64,000 nt of DNA from an uncultured Clostridia bacterium. Its GTDB lineage: Bacteria > Bacillota > Clostridia > Lachnospirales > CAG-274. The stretch lies in assembly GCA_944384195.1 (NCBI GenBank), contig CALWSK010000001.1:186001-250000 (forward strand), given 5' to 3'. Below, one piece after another: positions 1-9,250 of the stretch. Every line of letters begins with the position of its first letter. The stretch's first letter is position 1. The notes below the pieces were generated by a model. It did not search any database and had not been told where the DNA came from. It saw nothing but the letters and a program-made list of their open reading frames with translations. Made by a program: the position numbers and the translations under genes.

Positions 1-8
1 TTAATATC

Positions 9-37
9 TTGATTTTTTATATTATTTATAGTATTAT
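9..37 (+). promoter_or_regulatory. Sigma-A-type promoter of the perR-like gene
   Basis: TTGATT (9-14) and TATTAT (32-37) are separated by 17 bases, a near-consensus vegetative promoter. The predicted start point falls inside the Fur-type box at 39-53, so a repressor bound there would block initiation. Confidence 0.55.
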
Positions 38-38
38 A

Positions 39-53
39 TGATAACAATTATTA
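39..53. promoter_or_regulatory. Fur/PerR-type operator box
   Basis: TGATAACAATTATTA matches the 7-1-7 inverted-repeat Fur box TGATAATnATTATCA at 12 of 14 defined positions, and the PerR box TTATAATnATTATAA at 11 of 14. It lies between the -10 element and the ribosome binding site of a Fur-family gene, which suggests autoregulation. The site is seen in the sequence; the regulation is inferred. Confidence 0.5.
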
Positions 54-68
54 ATAAGGAGTGATTTT

Positions 69-500
69 ATGCAAACACTTATAAACAATCTAAAAGATAA
101 TAATCTAAAAGTAACTCCCCAAAGATTAATTATTTATAGCTATTTATACAACAATCATATACATCCTAGTGCAGAAATTATATATAATAATATCAAAAAA
201 CAAAATCCTACAATAAGTCTTGCTACTGTATATAAAACTTTAAAATCCTTAAAAGATTCTGGATTAATAAGAGAAATAAATGTTGGAGAAGATAGTTTTA
301 GGTATGATGCTCAAGTTAAACCTCATATTCATATAATATGTAAAAGTTGTAATAAAATTATAGATTATTTTCCAAATGAAGACTTTATAAATAAAATACA
401 AGATGAAATTTCTAATAATACTAATTGTGAAATAGAACAAAATCAAATGTATTTTTATGGTTTATGTGACGAATGTTGTAAAAAAGAGCCTATTTTTTAG
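69..500 (+). CDS. perR: Fur-family metalloregulator, PerR-like
   Basis: A 143-residue cytoplasmic metal-dependent repressor. Residues about 15-75 form the winged helix (TPQR near 16, LATVYKTL near 51), followed by the Fur dimerisation domain. The likely regulatory-metal ligands of PerR are all present: His32 (IHPSA), Asp80 (FRYD), His86, His88 and Asp99. The structural zinc is held by two CxxC pairs, Cys91/Cys94 and Cys133/Cys136. The IHPSA, RYD and YGLCDEC stretches resemble PerR, the peroxide sensor, more than iron-sensing Fur or zinc-sensing Zur, but paralog assignment from sequence alone is not certain. The ATG at 69 follows a strong AAGGAGTG. A Fur-type box overlaps the transcription start, and the stop codon lies inside the terminator stem. 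Confidence 0.85.
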   Translation: MQTLINNLKDNNLKVTPQRLIIYSYLYNNHIHPSAEIIYNNIKKQNPTISLATVYKTLKSLKDSGLIREINVGEDSFRYDAQVKPHIHIICKSCNKIIDYFPNEDFINKIQDEISNNTNCEIEQNQMYFYGLCDECCKKEPIF

Positions 501-510
501 GCTCTTTTTT
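481..510 (+). terminator. Rho-independent terminator of the perR-like gene
   Basis: The stem AAAAAGAGCCTA/TAGGCTCTTTTT with a short T-rich loop ends in a T run. The stop codon at 498-500 is part of the hairpin. A-rich on the left arm, it may also stop minus-strand transcription from cutC. Confidence 0.85.
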
Positions 511-562
511 ATAATGTTTAATTTAAAATCTTATATTTTTATGATACTATCTATAATATATA

Positions 563-1300
563 TTACTTTAACACATTTACTAATTTTTCTACAAGTTCTT
601 TACTTACAACATCATAATCTAAATTATTATTTAAATAAGAATAATTAACATAAGAACCTTTAGTTGTTTTATCTTGAAAATACGCCTTACAAGAACTATG
701 AACTTGAAAAACCTTTGTTTTTTCTATTATATATTTTGCATTTGTATAATTAACCCCACTCCCCACAACTATTTCTATATAATCTTTATAATTATCATTT
801 AATTTTTTTATGAGCTCTAATCCATCTATAGCTTTATCTCTTAATCCACTCGTTAAAATCCTATCAACACCTAACTTTATAAGAATTTCTATAGTTCTTT
901 CTGGATCTAAAGTACAATCAAAAGCTCTATGAAAAACAGCCTCTTTTCCCTTATTTTTAATAATTTCAATTATTCTTTTAACATTTTCTATATCTACACT
1001 TCTATCTTCATTTAAAAATCCAAATGTCAACCCATCAGCTCCATTTTCTAAAAATATCTTTGCATCTGTTAGCATAGTATCTATATCCTCTTGTTTATAA
1101 AAAAATCCTCCTGCCCTATTTCTTACCATACATATAGTTTTTATGTTAAAATCATCTTTCACTTTAATTAAATTTGCAAGACTTGGACTTATCCCACCTA
1201 AATATAAACTAGAATTTAACTCAACTCTATCTGCTCCGCCTAAATATGCTTGTTTTGCATCATAATAACTTCCACAACAAATTTCAACTATATTTTTCAT
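563..1300 (-). CDS. cutC: CutC-family protein (copper homeostasis protein CutC)
   Basis: A 245-residue single-domain TIM-barrel protein of the CutC family. Family hallmarks are the N-terminal VEICCGSYYDAKQAYLGGAD segment, which defines the first strand and helix, the conserved CMVRNRAGGFFY motif, and the FHRAFD motif near the middle. CutC was first linked to copper tolerance in E. coli, but its biochemical role remains poorly defined, so the name should be read as a family label. Length is typical. The ATG is preceded by AGGAGG at 1304-1311. It is a single gene, convergent with the perR-like gene and downstream of the decayed chemoreceptor; no copper genes are adjacent. Confidence 0.85.
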   Translation of the reverse strand: MKNIVEICCGSYYDAKQAYLGGADRVELNSSLYLGGISPSLANLIKVKDDFNIKTICMVRNRAGGFFYKQEDIDTMLTDAKIFLENGADGLTFGFLNEDRSVDIENVKRIIEIIKNKGKEAVFHRAFDCTLDPERTIEILIKLGVDRILTSGLRDKAIDGLELIKKLNDNYKDYIEIVVGSGVNYTNAKYIIEKTKVFQVHSSCKAYFQDKTTKGSYVNYSYLNNNLDYDVVSKELVEKLVNVLK

Positions 1301-1320
1301 AGTTTCCTCCTAATATGTAA

Positions 1321-1339
1321 ACCTAGGCATTGCCTAGGT
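1321..1339 (-). terminator. Hairpin after the chemoreceptor pseudogene
   Basis: A perfect palindromic stem ACCTAGGC/GCCTAGGT with a three-base loop sits 7 bases past the reconstructed chemoreceptor stop and just upstream of cutC. The T tract that follows on the minus strand is weak, so termination may be partial. Confidence 0.5.
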
Positions 1340-1345
1340 AATAAT

Positions 1346-3556
1346 TTATTTTAATTTAAAGTCTGAAACTGAAGAATAAAATATTTCTGCTTGACTTGCT
1401 AATTCTTGAGCTGATGCTGCTGATTCTTCACTTGTTGCTGTATTATTTTGTGTAACTGATGAAATATCTAAAATACTTCTATTTATACCCTCTATAGATT
1501 TTTCTTGTTCTATAGAAAATTTTGTAGATATATATACAAGTTTTGCTATTTCTTCTATCTGACTAACTATACTAACAAGAGCTTTTGCTGTATTATCTGC
1601 TATATCATAACCTTCACAAACCTTAACACAGTCCCATCTATAAGCTCTGTAGTTTCTCTAGCTGCTTCCTGACTTCTTATAGCAAGATTTCTCACTTCTT
1701 CTGCAACAACGGCAAATCCTTTCCGTGTTCTCCTGCCCTTGCTGCCTCTACGGCTGCATTAAGAGCTAAAATATTTGTTTGAAAAGCTATATCTTCTATA
1801 ACTTTTATTATATTAGTATACTATTGGATGCAATATTTATATCTTGCATAGCTAAAAGCATAGTACTCATATGATTATTTCCCTCTTTAGCATTTTCTTT
1901 AGCTTCTAAAGCAAGATTATTTACTATTTCAAAATTTTCAACATTACTTTTAGCTTTTTTTATTATATCTTCTATAGTAATATTTAACTCTTCTACTGCT
2001 TTTGCTTGCCTTGTTGCTCCTTCTGCAAGTCCTATACTAGATTCAGATATCTGCTTAGCACCTAAAGATACTTACTTAGATGAAGATATTATCTCCTCTA
2101 TAAGTTCACTTAAATTTCTTATTATAAATAACATAGATGATTTTATCTTTTCAAAATCACCCATATATTCATTTTTAATCTCTATATCAAAGTTTTTATT
2201 AGCCATTTGTTCTAAAATATAAGATATTTCTGATATACAAGAACCAACTTTTTCAGAAGTAAAATTCATTCTATTCTTCATATTATCAAATGTTCCATTA
2301 TATTCTTTTGTTATTGTAATATCAAAATTACCTTTAGAAAACTCTTCTAAACTATTTTCTATATCTTTTATAGGTTCATCTATATTATCTATAAAACAAT
2401 TTAAACCTTCGCTTATTCTTTTCCACTCTCCCTTATAGTCTTTAGTATCTATTCTAAATGATAGATCTCCATTATTAGTAGCCTCTATAAAATCTTCTAT
2501 ATCTTTATGAATTTTATTAAGCGCCGTTGTTACAAGTGTTATATCATTTTTTATAACAACTTTTTCTCCAACAAACTCTTTTATTTCAGTATTAAATTGT
2601 CCCTCTCCTATCTCTTTAATTTTATTTGTTATATAAAGACAATCTTTTACTAAATCATTTGTAGCAAAATTTATTCCTTTTATAGTGTCTTTAAAAGCAC
2701 CAACATATTTTTTATCATCTATTCTATAATAAATATTTCCATTATCTAATTCTTTTGTTAATTTATTTATATCAAAAATCATTTCTTTAAAGTTTTTCGC
2801 CATAACATTAATAGAATTAGCAAGTTCTCCTATTTCGTCTTTATTTTTTATATCAACAACTAAATCTAAATTTCCTTTAGATACTTCATCTGCTAAATGT
2901 TTTAATTTTTCTATAGGTTTTCTTATATATATCGATAAAATACTACCAGATATCATAGAAAACATAATAATAAAAATAAAAAGTATAATTAAGTTTATCT
3001 CACTAGTATCAAATTTAGATTTTATAAGATTTATATCTTCATCAAATTTTTCAAAGGAAATTTTAGAACTATTGTAAGTTTTTATAACTATATCATTGCC
3101 TAATTCTATAACTTCTTTTTTAATATTTTCATCTATTGGTTTATTTTTTAAACTTTTAAATATTTCTAAATATTGTTCTATCTCTAGATTTATATTATCT
3201 ATAAGTTCTATTTCTTGTGTTCTATCACTACCATTTTGATGCATCATATCAACATAAATCATATATTCATCTATAGATTTTCTTACATTTTCATATAATT
3301 CTAAAAATCTTTTTTCATTTTCTTCAAGTATCATATCTTTATAAAGCATCGAATTAAAATAACTTCTAAGCTCTGATACATTACCGGTATAATTAATACA
3401 TTTTTTAACTATATTCGTATTTATATCTATAACTTTATTATATATATCCACAGTATTTTTTAGCGTGAAAATACCACCTAAACCAAGAATAATAACTAAA
3501 ATGTTTATTAAACCAAAAACGGATATAAACTTAAATTTTAATTTAAATTTTCTCAT
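1346..3556 (-). pseudogene. Methyl-accepting chemotaxis protein, broken in the signalling domain
   Basis: The intact first part (2072-3556, 494 residues) has an N-terminal membrane helix, an extracellular four-helix sensor region of about 160 residues, a second membrane helix near residues 190-210, a HAMP domain and at least two further HAMP-like repeats. It stops at TAA (2072-2074) in frame with the downstream cytoplasmic coiled coil. Beyond it, the MCP signalling domain is recognisable down to a TAA at 1346-1348 (fragments [40 protein letters not shown]) but is interrupted by three apparent one-base deletions, near 1815, 1720 and 1630. A functional product would need all four lesions repaired. 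No other chemotaxis genes are present. The alternative is a cluster of sequencing errors. Confidence 0.8.
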
Positions 3557-3656
3557 AAATTAAAATAAATCTCCCTTCATAATATTTTTAAGGTTCTATT
3601 ATAATCTATGCAATTAATTAAAATTATGTCACTTTTTCTTGATTTAGATGGATTAA

Positions 3657-4322
3657 TTAAAAAAATCTTAAATCTTCTTGGGTTGTTATTTTTATATTAC
3701 TATAACTCCCTTCTATCATATACACATTACCGCCCACATACTCTAGGACACTAGCATCATCAGTTGCTAAAAAGTCTTCTTTGATAGCCTTATCATACGC
3801 ATTTTTTATAATCTTATAATCAAAGGCTTGAGGAGTTTGAGCAAGCCATATCTTTTCTCTTTTAGGAGTTTCTAAAATCTTAAAATCATCACATATTTTT
3901 ATAGTATCTTTTGCTTTAACACCTAAAACACAAGCCTTATAAATTTTTGTTTTTTCTATTATTTCTACTATATGTTTTTCTTCTATAAAAGGACGCACTC
4001 CATCGTGAATAAGTACTATAGAATTCTCTTCTTCTATAGCATCTAAACCATTATATACTGAATTCATACGTTCTTTACCACCAACCACAACTTTAGATAT
4101 TTTCTTATAATCATAGCTTTTTATTATATCATTTTTAAAAAAATCTATATATTCTTCATTTGTAACTATTATTATTTCATCTATAAAATTGCAATTTTCA
4201 AATTTTTCTATAGTATAACAAATAATAGGTTTTTCTTTTATATGTATAAATTGTTTAGGAATATCCATATTCATTCTCTTGCCTATACCAGATGCTACAA
4301 TTATTGCTATATTTTTATTCAT
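3657..4322 (-). CDS. ispD: 2-C-methyl-D-erythritol 4-phosphate cytidylyltransferase
   Basis: A 221-residue enzyme of the non-mevalonate isoprenoid pathway. It transfers CMP from CTP to methylerythritol phosphate. The N-terminal nucleotide-binding loop reads VASGIGKRM (residues 9-17), with the Arg and Lys that bind CTP phosphates, followed by PKQF. Other family motifs are HDGVRPF, QTPQAF and ATDDAS. The loop is slightly unusual, with VASG in place of the common LAAG. The gene follows ftsW by 10 bases on the same strand, so it is probably the last gene of the peptidoglycan operon. Isoprenoid synthesis feeds undecaprenyl phosphate, the lipid carrier used by MraY, which makes the linkage sensible. 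Confidence 0.93.
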   Translation of the reverse strand: MNKNIAIIVASGIGKRMNMDIPKQFIHIKEKPIICYTIEKFENCNFIDEIIIVTNEEYIDFFKNDIIKSYDYKKISKVVVGGKERMNSVYNGLDAIEEENSIVLIHDGVRPFIEEKHIVEIIEKTKIYKACVLGVKAKDTIKICDDFKILETPKREKIWLAQTPQAFDYKIIKNAYDKAIKEDFLATDDASVLEYVGGNVYMIEGSYSNIKITTQEDLRFF

Positions 4323-4332
4323 AAAAATCCCT

Positions 4333-5532
4333 CTAATCTTTAAAAAATCTTGAAAAATTAAGTACTATACCAGTAGATGCCATCATTATAAGTAGTGAAG
4401 TACCACCATAGCTTACAAAAGGAAGTGGTATACCTGTATTAGGTATAGTATTAGTAACAACGGCTATATTAAGCACTACTTGCACTGCTATCATAGTAGT
4501 TATTCCTACACAAACATAACTCATAAAAGGCTTAGGTGAACGAATGGATATTATATATCCTCTCCATATAATCATAGCAAAAAGTAAAACAAATATTGCT
4601 GCTCCAAAAAGCCCAAGCTCTTCACATATTATAGAAAATATAATATCATTTTGTGCCTCCGGTATAAATCCAAGTTTTTGCCTACTTTGACCTATACCAA
4701 GCCCAAAAAGTCCTCCAGACGCAATAGCATATAAAGACTGAACCGTTTGAAACCCTGTTACATCTCTTACACCTTCTGCAAATGGATTAAGCCAAGCTTG
4801 TATCCTAGCCATTCTAAATCCTTCTCCAAAAATTATTATCCCTGCTATACCTAAAACAGCAACTAATATAAATGGCAAAAAGTATTTTATAGTTGGAGAT
4901 GCTGCAAATACAATAGACATCCCTATCACACCTAATATAATAGCTGTACTTGTGTTTTGTATAGCTATTAGAGAAAATGGAATAGCTATTATAAAACAGC
5001 ATTGTAAAAACCCTTCCCAAGTATCTAAAAGATTTTTACGCTCTGATATAAATTTAGAAAGATATAATATAAGACCAACTTTAGCTACTTCTGAAGGCTG
5101 AAATCTAAGCCCTGCAATACTTAGCCATCTTTTAGCACCATTTACCTCTATACCTATAAATAAAACTGCTATTAAAAATATATTAGCTATTATAAATAGA
5201 GGCTTTGCAATATTTCTATATATTTTCCAGTTTACGCTAACTACAATTGGTAAAAGAGCAAAACCTAAAACAGCAAATATACTCTGTTTCCTAAAAAAAT
5301 ATAAAATATCATTATATTTTGTTTTACCAACATAATAACTAGCACTAAATACCATTATAACTCCAAATATAACAAGTATTATAAGACTAATAAGTATTAT
5401 AGGATCTATCTTACCTTTATTTATTATTATTTCTTGTGTTTTTTCGCTTTCAGCATTTCTTATGTTAGCAATCCTAGTTTTTCTTTGTCTTTCACTATTT
5501 CGGTTATGCCTATTGACATTGTGCTTAGCCAA
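4333..5532 (-). CDS. ftsW: SEDS-family peptidoglycan polymerase FtsW/SpoVE type
   Basis: A 399-residue polytopic membrane protein with about ten predicted helices after a basic cytoplasmic N-terminus of about 45 residues. SEDS motifs are present: the AGLRFQPSEVAK segment near residues 140-151, the long extracellular loop with GFQTVQSLYAIASGG, the FIPEAQNDIIFSIICEELG motif, and the C-terminal NTIPNTGIPLPFVSYGGTS. Position inside a mur cluster indicates FtsW or the sporulation paralog SpoVE, not RodA; these two cannot be told apart here. It polymerises lipid II glycan strands with a class B penicillin-binding protein. It sits between murD (7 bases) and ispD (10 bases). Confidence 0.9.
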   Translation of the reverse strand: MAKHNVNRHNRNSERQRKTRIANIRNAESEKTQEIIINKGKIDPIILISLIILVIFGVIMVFSASYYVGKTKYNDILYFFRKQSIFAVLGFALLPIVVSVNWKIYRNIAKPLFIIANIFLIAVLFIGIEVNGAKRWLSIAGLRFQPSEVAKVGLILYLSKFISERKNLLDTWEGFLQCCFIIAIPFSLIAIQNTSTAIILGVIGMSIVFAASPTIKYFLPFILVAVLGIAGIIIFGEGFRMARIQAWLNPFAEGVRDVTGFQTVQSLYAIASGGLFGLGIGQSRQKLGFIPEAQNDIIFSIICEELGLFGAAIFVLLFAMIIWRGYIISIRSPKPFMSYVCVGITTMIAVQVVLNIAVVTNTIPNTGIPLPFVSYGGTSLLIMMASTGIVLNFSRFFKD

Positions 5533-5539
5533 CTAAACC

Positions 5540-6880
5540 TCACTCCTTCAATTTTCTAACATATTCTTTAAATTTATTTCCCCTATCCTCATAGTCTTTA
5601 AACATATCAAAGCTTGCACAAGCTGGAGATAATAAAACACAAGAGCCTTCTTTTGCATTTTTATAGCAGTATGTAACTGCTTCTTCCAAACTATCTTCTT
5701 GTACATAATTATGATAGCCCATTTTTTTACACTCATCTACAAGACGTTCTTTAACTTGCCCTATAAAAACCACTTTTTCTATATTTTTATCAAATTTTTT
5801 AATAAGTGGTCTAAAATCTGCATTTTTTTCATAACCACCAAGTATTAAATATGTAGGTTTTTTCATACTTTCTACTGCTTTTATAGTAGCATCTGTATTA
5901 GTCCCTTTAGAATCATTATAATAATCTACTCCTGATATAGTTTCTACATATTCTATCCTATGTTCTACCGCTTTAAATTCTGCTAAAGCCTTCTTTATTA
6001 TATCTTCTGGCACATTAAGACAAAGAGATATAAGAATGCTGGCCATTACATTTTGCATATTATGACTACCTAATATGTTTAGATTTTCTTCTTTTATAAA
6101 TTCTTTTTTATTTACATATATAATGCCATCTTTTAAATATGTTCCTTGCTCTAGCTCTTTTTCTGTAGAAAAAAATAAAAATTTAGCCTTTGTTTTATCT
6201 TTCATTTTATAACAAGCCTTATCATCATAGTTTAAAATAATAAAATCATTATCTGTCTGATTTTTAAAGATATTTTCCTTAGCCTGTATATAATTTTCCA
6301 TAGTTTTATGCCTATTTAAATGGTCCTCTGTTATATTAAGCATACAAGATATTTTAGGTTTAAAATCTTGTATACTCTCTAGTTGAAAACTGCTTAACTC
6401 AAGCACATATATATCTTCATTTTTTGCCTCTAATACACTATCTGAAAAAGGTATGCCTATATTACCTGCTACATAAGTATTTTTATATCTTTTTAATATC
6501 TCACCTGTTAGGCTTGTTGTTGTTGTTTTACCATTTGTTCCAGTTATAGCTACTATAGAAGCTTTACAAAAATGATAAGCAAGTTCTATCTCACTTATAA
6601 CTGGTATCTTAGTTTTTGCATACTTTATAAAATCAAGGCTTAAATCTAACCCAGGGCTAACTACCACAATATCCATTTTGTCAATAAGACTTTTATCTGG
6701 ATTTTTTCCAAAATATAGGCTTATCCCCTGCTTTTCTATATCTTCTACATTATCTAAATTTTGTCTTTGTTTAAAATCTTGTAATGTTACATTTGCTCCT
6801 AGCTTTTTAAGAAGTAAACTAGCACTAATTCCACTTCTAGCAAATCCACATACAAGCACATTTTTATCTTTAACGTCCAT
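5540..6880 (-). CDS. murD: UDP-N-acetylmuramoyl-L-alanine--D-glutamate ligase
   Basis: A 446-residue ATP-dependent Mur ligase that adds D-glutamate to UDP-MurNAc-L-Ala in the cytoplasm. The N-terminal Rossmann domain starts NVLVCGFARSG. The ATP loop GTNGKTTTT is near residues 114-122. The central domain shows LELSSFQL and NITEDHLNRH, and the C-terminal domain shows NDSKGTNTDAT and LSPACASFDMF, all typical of MurD. The C-terminal motif DMFKDYEDRGNKF is characteristic. It belongs to the tightly packed murE-murF-mraY-murD-ftsW-ispD run. Length is normal. Confidence 0.96.
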   Translation of the reverse strand: MDVKDKNVLVCGFARSGISASLLLKKLGANVTLQDFKQRQNLDNVEDIEKQGISLYFGKNPDKSLIDKMDIVVVSPGLDLSLDFIKYAKTKIPVISEIELAYHFCKASIVAITGTNGKTTTTSLTGEILKRYKNTYVAGNIGIPFSDSVLEAKNEDIYVLELSSFQLESIQDFKPKISCMLNITEDHLNRHKTMENYIQAKENIFKNQTDNDFIILNYDDKACYKMKDKTKAKFLFFSTEKELEQGTYLKDGIIYVNKKEFIKEENLNILGSHNMQNVMASILISLCLNVPEDIIKKALAEFKAVEHRIEYVETISGVDYYNDSKGTNTDATIKAVESMKKPTYLILGGYEKNADFRPLIKKFDKNIEKVVFIGQVKERLVDECKKMGYHNYVQEDSLEEAVTYCYKNAKEGSCVLLSPACASFDMFKDYEDRGNKFKEYVRKLKE

Positions 6881-6894
6881 AAATCCCCCTTATA

Positions 6895-7872
6895 TTAAAA
6901 GAAATTTTTTATAGCTAAAAATCCTACAAGACAAGCAATAGCTGTAACTATATAAAATACTGCCACAACTTTAACTTCTTTCCAACCACATTGTTCAAAA
7001 TGATGGTGTAAAGGAGCCATCTTAAATAATCTCTTACCTTTTGTAATCCTAAAATAAGTAACCTGTAAGATAACAGATAAGGCTTCAAGTACATATACAA
7101 TACCTACTATTACTATAAGAAGTGGCATTTTCATAAGTATAGCCATACTAGCTACAAACCCTCCAAGAGCTAAAGATCCAGTATCCCCCATAAATACCTT
7201 TGCTGGATAAGTATTAAAAAGTAAAAATCCAAGTAAAGCTCCTACTCCTGCTCCTGCTATTGGTACAAGATTTGTATTTATTCCTAATGCATTAAATAAA
7301 AAGAAAGTTACTACTAATGTAGTGATGCCAGATGCTAACCCATCTAGACCATCTGTAAGATTAACGCTATTAACAGTCCCTACCATTACTATAAAGAAAA
7401 AAGGTATAAATAAAATGCCTAGTTCTATAGATTTTCCATCAGTAAATGGAATATATATTTGTGTTCCTATATCAGAGAAATTATATATATAATATAAAAA
7501 TACTCCTGTTATAATAAGCTGTCCTATTATTTTTTGATAGGCCCTAAGCCCTAAAGAACGTTTTTTTACAACTTTTATATAATCATCAATAAATCCTATT
7601 ATACCATAGCCTAAAGTAACAAATAAAACTGCAATACCGTCCTTATTCCCCTTTAAAAATAGTAAAGAAGAAATAACAAGACTTATAAGTATCATTATGC
7701 CTCCCATAGTAGGAGTACCTGATTTTACAAGATGAGTTTTAGGTCCATCATCTCTTACATTTTGCCCAAATTTTAGCCTTGTCAAAAATGGTATTATTAT
7801 TGGACATAAAATTATATTTATACCAAAAGCTATCAATATGGCATATATAGCCGAATATAAATTATACTCCAT
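6895..7872 (-). CDS. mraY: Phospho-N-acetylmuramoyl-pentapeptide transferase
   Basis: A 325-residue integral membrane enzyme with about ten helices. It transfers phospho-MurNAc-pentapeptide to undecaprenyl phosphate, making lipid I. Diagnostic motifs are TPTMGG near residue 53, DDYIKV with the catalytic aspartates, SVNLTDGLDGLASG, MGDTGSLALGG, and the terminal PLHHHFE histidine motif. It lies between murF (4 bases) and murD (14 bases) in the peptidoglycan operon. Confidence 0.96.
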   Translation of the reverse strand: MEYNLYSAIYAILIAFGINIILCPIIIPFLTRLKFGQNVRDDGPKTHLVKSGTPTMGGIMILISLVISSLLFLKGNKDGIAVLFVTLGYGIIGFIDDYIKVVKKRSLGLRAYQKIIGQLIITGVFLYYIYNFSDIGTQIYIPFTDGKSIELGILFIPFFFIVMVGTVNSVNLTDGLDGLASGITTLVVTFFLFNALGINTNLVPIAGAGVGALLGFLLFNTYPAKVFMGDTGSLALGGFVASMAILMKMPLLIVIVGIVYVLEALSVILQVTYFRITKGKRLFKMAPLHHHFEQCGWKEVKVVAVFYIVTAIACLVGFLAIKNFF

Positions 7873-7876
7873 CTTC

Positions 7877-9247
7877 TCACCTCATAATTTCATCAACTGT
7901 ATTTTCTAGTTTCATACCTCTAGATGCCTTAACAAGAATAATATCTCCATCTTGTAAAATCTCTTTACATTTTCTTAAAAATTCATCTTGCGTTTTAAAA
8001 TATCTAAGCTTTAATGCCTCTTTAGATTTTTCCAAAGCTCCTTCATACATATATTTACTATCTTCTCCTATACAAATAAGTTCTTGTATATCTTTAGAAG
8101 CTACATATTCTCCTATCATATAATGAAATTCACTGCTTTTTTCTCCAAGCTCAAACATATCTCCAAGAATAGCAACTTTTCTTCCTATAGCTTTATCTAA
8201 TACGTCAAGCCCTGCTTTCATAGAATTCGGGTTTGCATTATAAGCATCATTTATTATTGTATATTTATCTGTTTTTATTATATTCATACGCATTTTACTA
8301 GGTCTGAAACTCTCTAGCCCCTCTTTTATTTGGTTATTGCTAATTCCAAGTTCAAAACAAGCAAGAGCTACTGCAAGGGCATTAGATATAAAATGTTCTC
8401 CTGCTATATTAAGATTTATGTCTATTTCTTCATCTAATATACAAAATTTAGCTTTTATTCCCTCTATTCCATTTTGCTCTATATCTACTGCAAACGCATC
8501 TTCTTTTTTATTTAAACTATAATAATAAACTTTTTGGCTACTTTCTTTATCTTTTAAAGTAATTAGCATATCATCATCTGCATTTAAAATTTTTAATCCC
8601 CTATCGCTTAAATAGTCAAATATTTCACATTTAGCCTTTAAAATCCCCTCTCTACTACCAAGATTTTCTATATGAGAAACTCCTATATTAGTTATTATAG
8701 CTATATCCGGCTTTGCTATCTCGCTAAGATTTCTTATTTCTCCAAAATGGTTCATTCCCATTTCTAAAATCAAAACTTGTGTATCTTCTTCTATGTTAAA
8801 TACAGTAAGAGGTAAGCCTATTTCATTATTAAAATTCCCCTCTGTTTTTACAGTATTATATTTTTTGCTAATGCAAGAATATAACATATCTTTAGTTGTT
8901 GTTTTTCCTGTGCTACCTGTAAGAGCTACTACCTTTATATCAAAAATACTTCTATAATATTTAGCTAAGTTTATTAAGGCTTTTTTACTATCTTCTACTA
9001 ATATTAAAAGTCCTTCTGTCTTTATATCTTTTTCACTAATACAAGCTATAGCTCCGCTGTTTAATGCATTTTCTATAAAGTTATGACCATCAAAATTATC
9101 ACCTTTTAAAGCAAAAAATAAACAATCTTTCTCTATTTTCCTTGTATCTGTAGATATACTTTTTATATATAAATTTTCTAAATCTATATTTTTATTTAGT
9201 TTTCCACCTACTGCCTCTATAACCTCTTTTATAAGGATTTGTTTCAT
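7877..9247 (-). CDS. murF: UDP-N-acetylmuramoyl-tripeptide--D-alanyl-D-alanine ligase
   Basis: A 456-residue Mur ligase that joins D-Ala-D-Ala to the UDP-MurNAc-tripeptide. The N-terminal substrate domain has STDTRKIEKDCLFFALKGDNFDGH, the ATP loop is ALTGSTGKTTTKDM near residues 110-123, and the central domain contains LEMGMNHFGEI and NIGVSHIE. The C-terminal domain has INDAYNANPNSM and GDMFELGE, which are specific to MurF. It follows murE after 3 bases and precedes mraY by 4 bases, so translational coupling is likely. Confidence 0.95.
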   Translation of the reverse strand: MKQILIKEVIEAVGGKLNKNIDLENLYIKSISTDTRKIEKDCLFFALKGDNFDGHNFIENALNSGAIACISEKDIKTEGLLILVEDSKKALINLAKYYRSIFDIKVVALTGSTGKTTTKDMLYSCISKKYNTVKTEGNFNNEIGLPLTVFNIEEDTQVLILEMGMNHFGEIRNLSEIAKPDIAIITNIGVSHIENLGSREGILKAKCEIFDYLSDRGLKILNADDDMLITLKDKESSQKVYYYSLNKKEDAFAVDIEQNGIEGIKAKFCILDEEIDINLNIAGEHFISNALAVALACFELGISNNQIKEGLESFRPSKMRMNIIKTDKYTIINDAYNANPNSMKAGLDVLDKAIGRKVAILGDMFELGEKSSEFHYMIGEYVASKDIQELICIGEDSKYMYEGALEKSKEALKLRYFKTQDEFLRKCKEILQDGDIILVKASRGMKLENTVDEIMR

Positions 9248-9250
9248 TTT

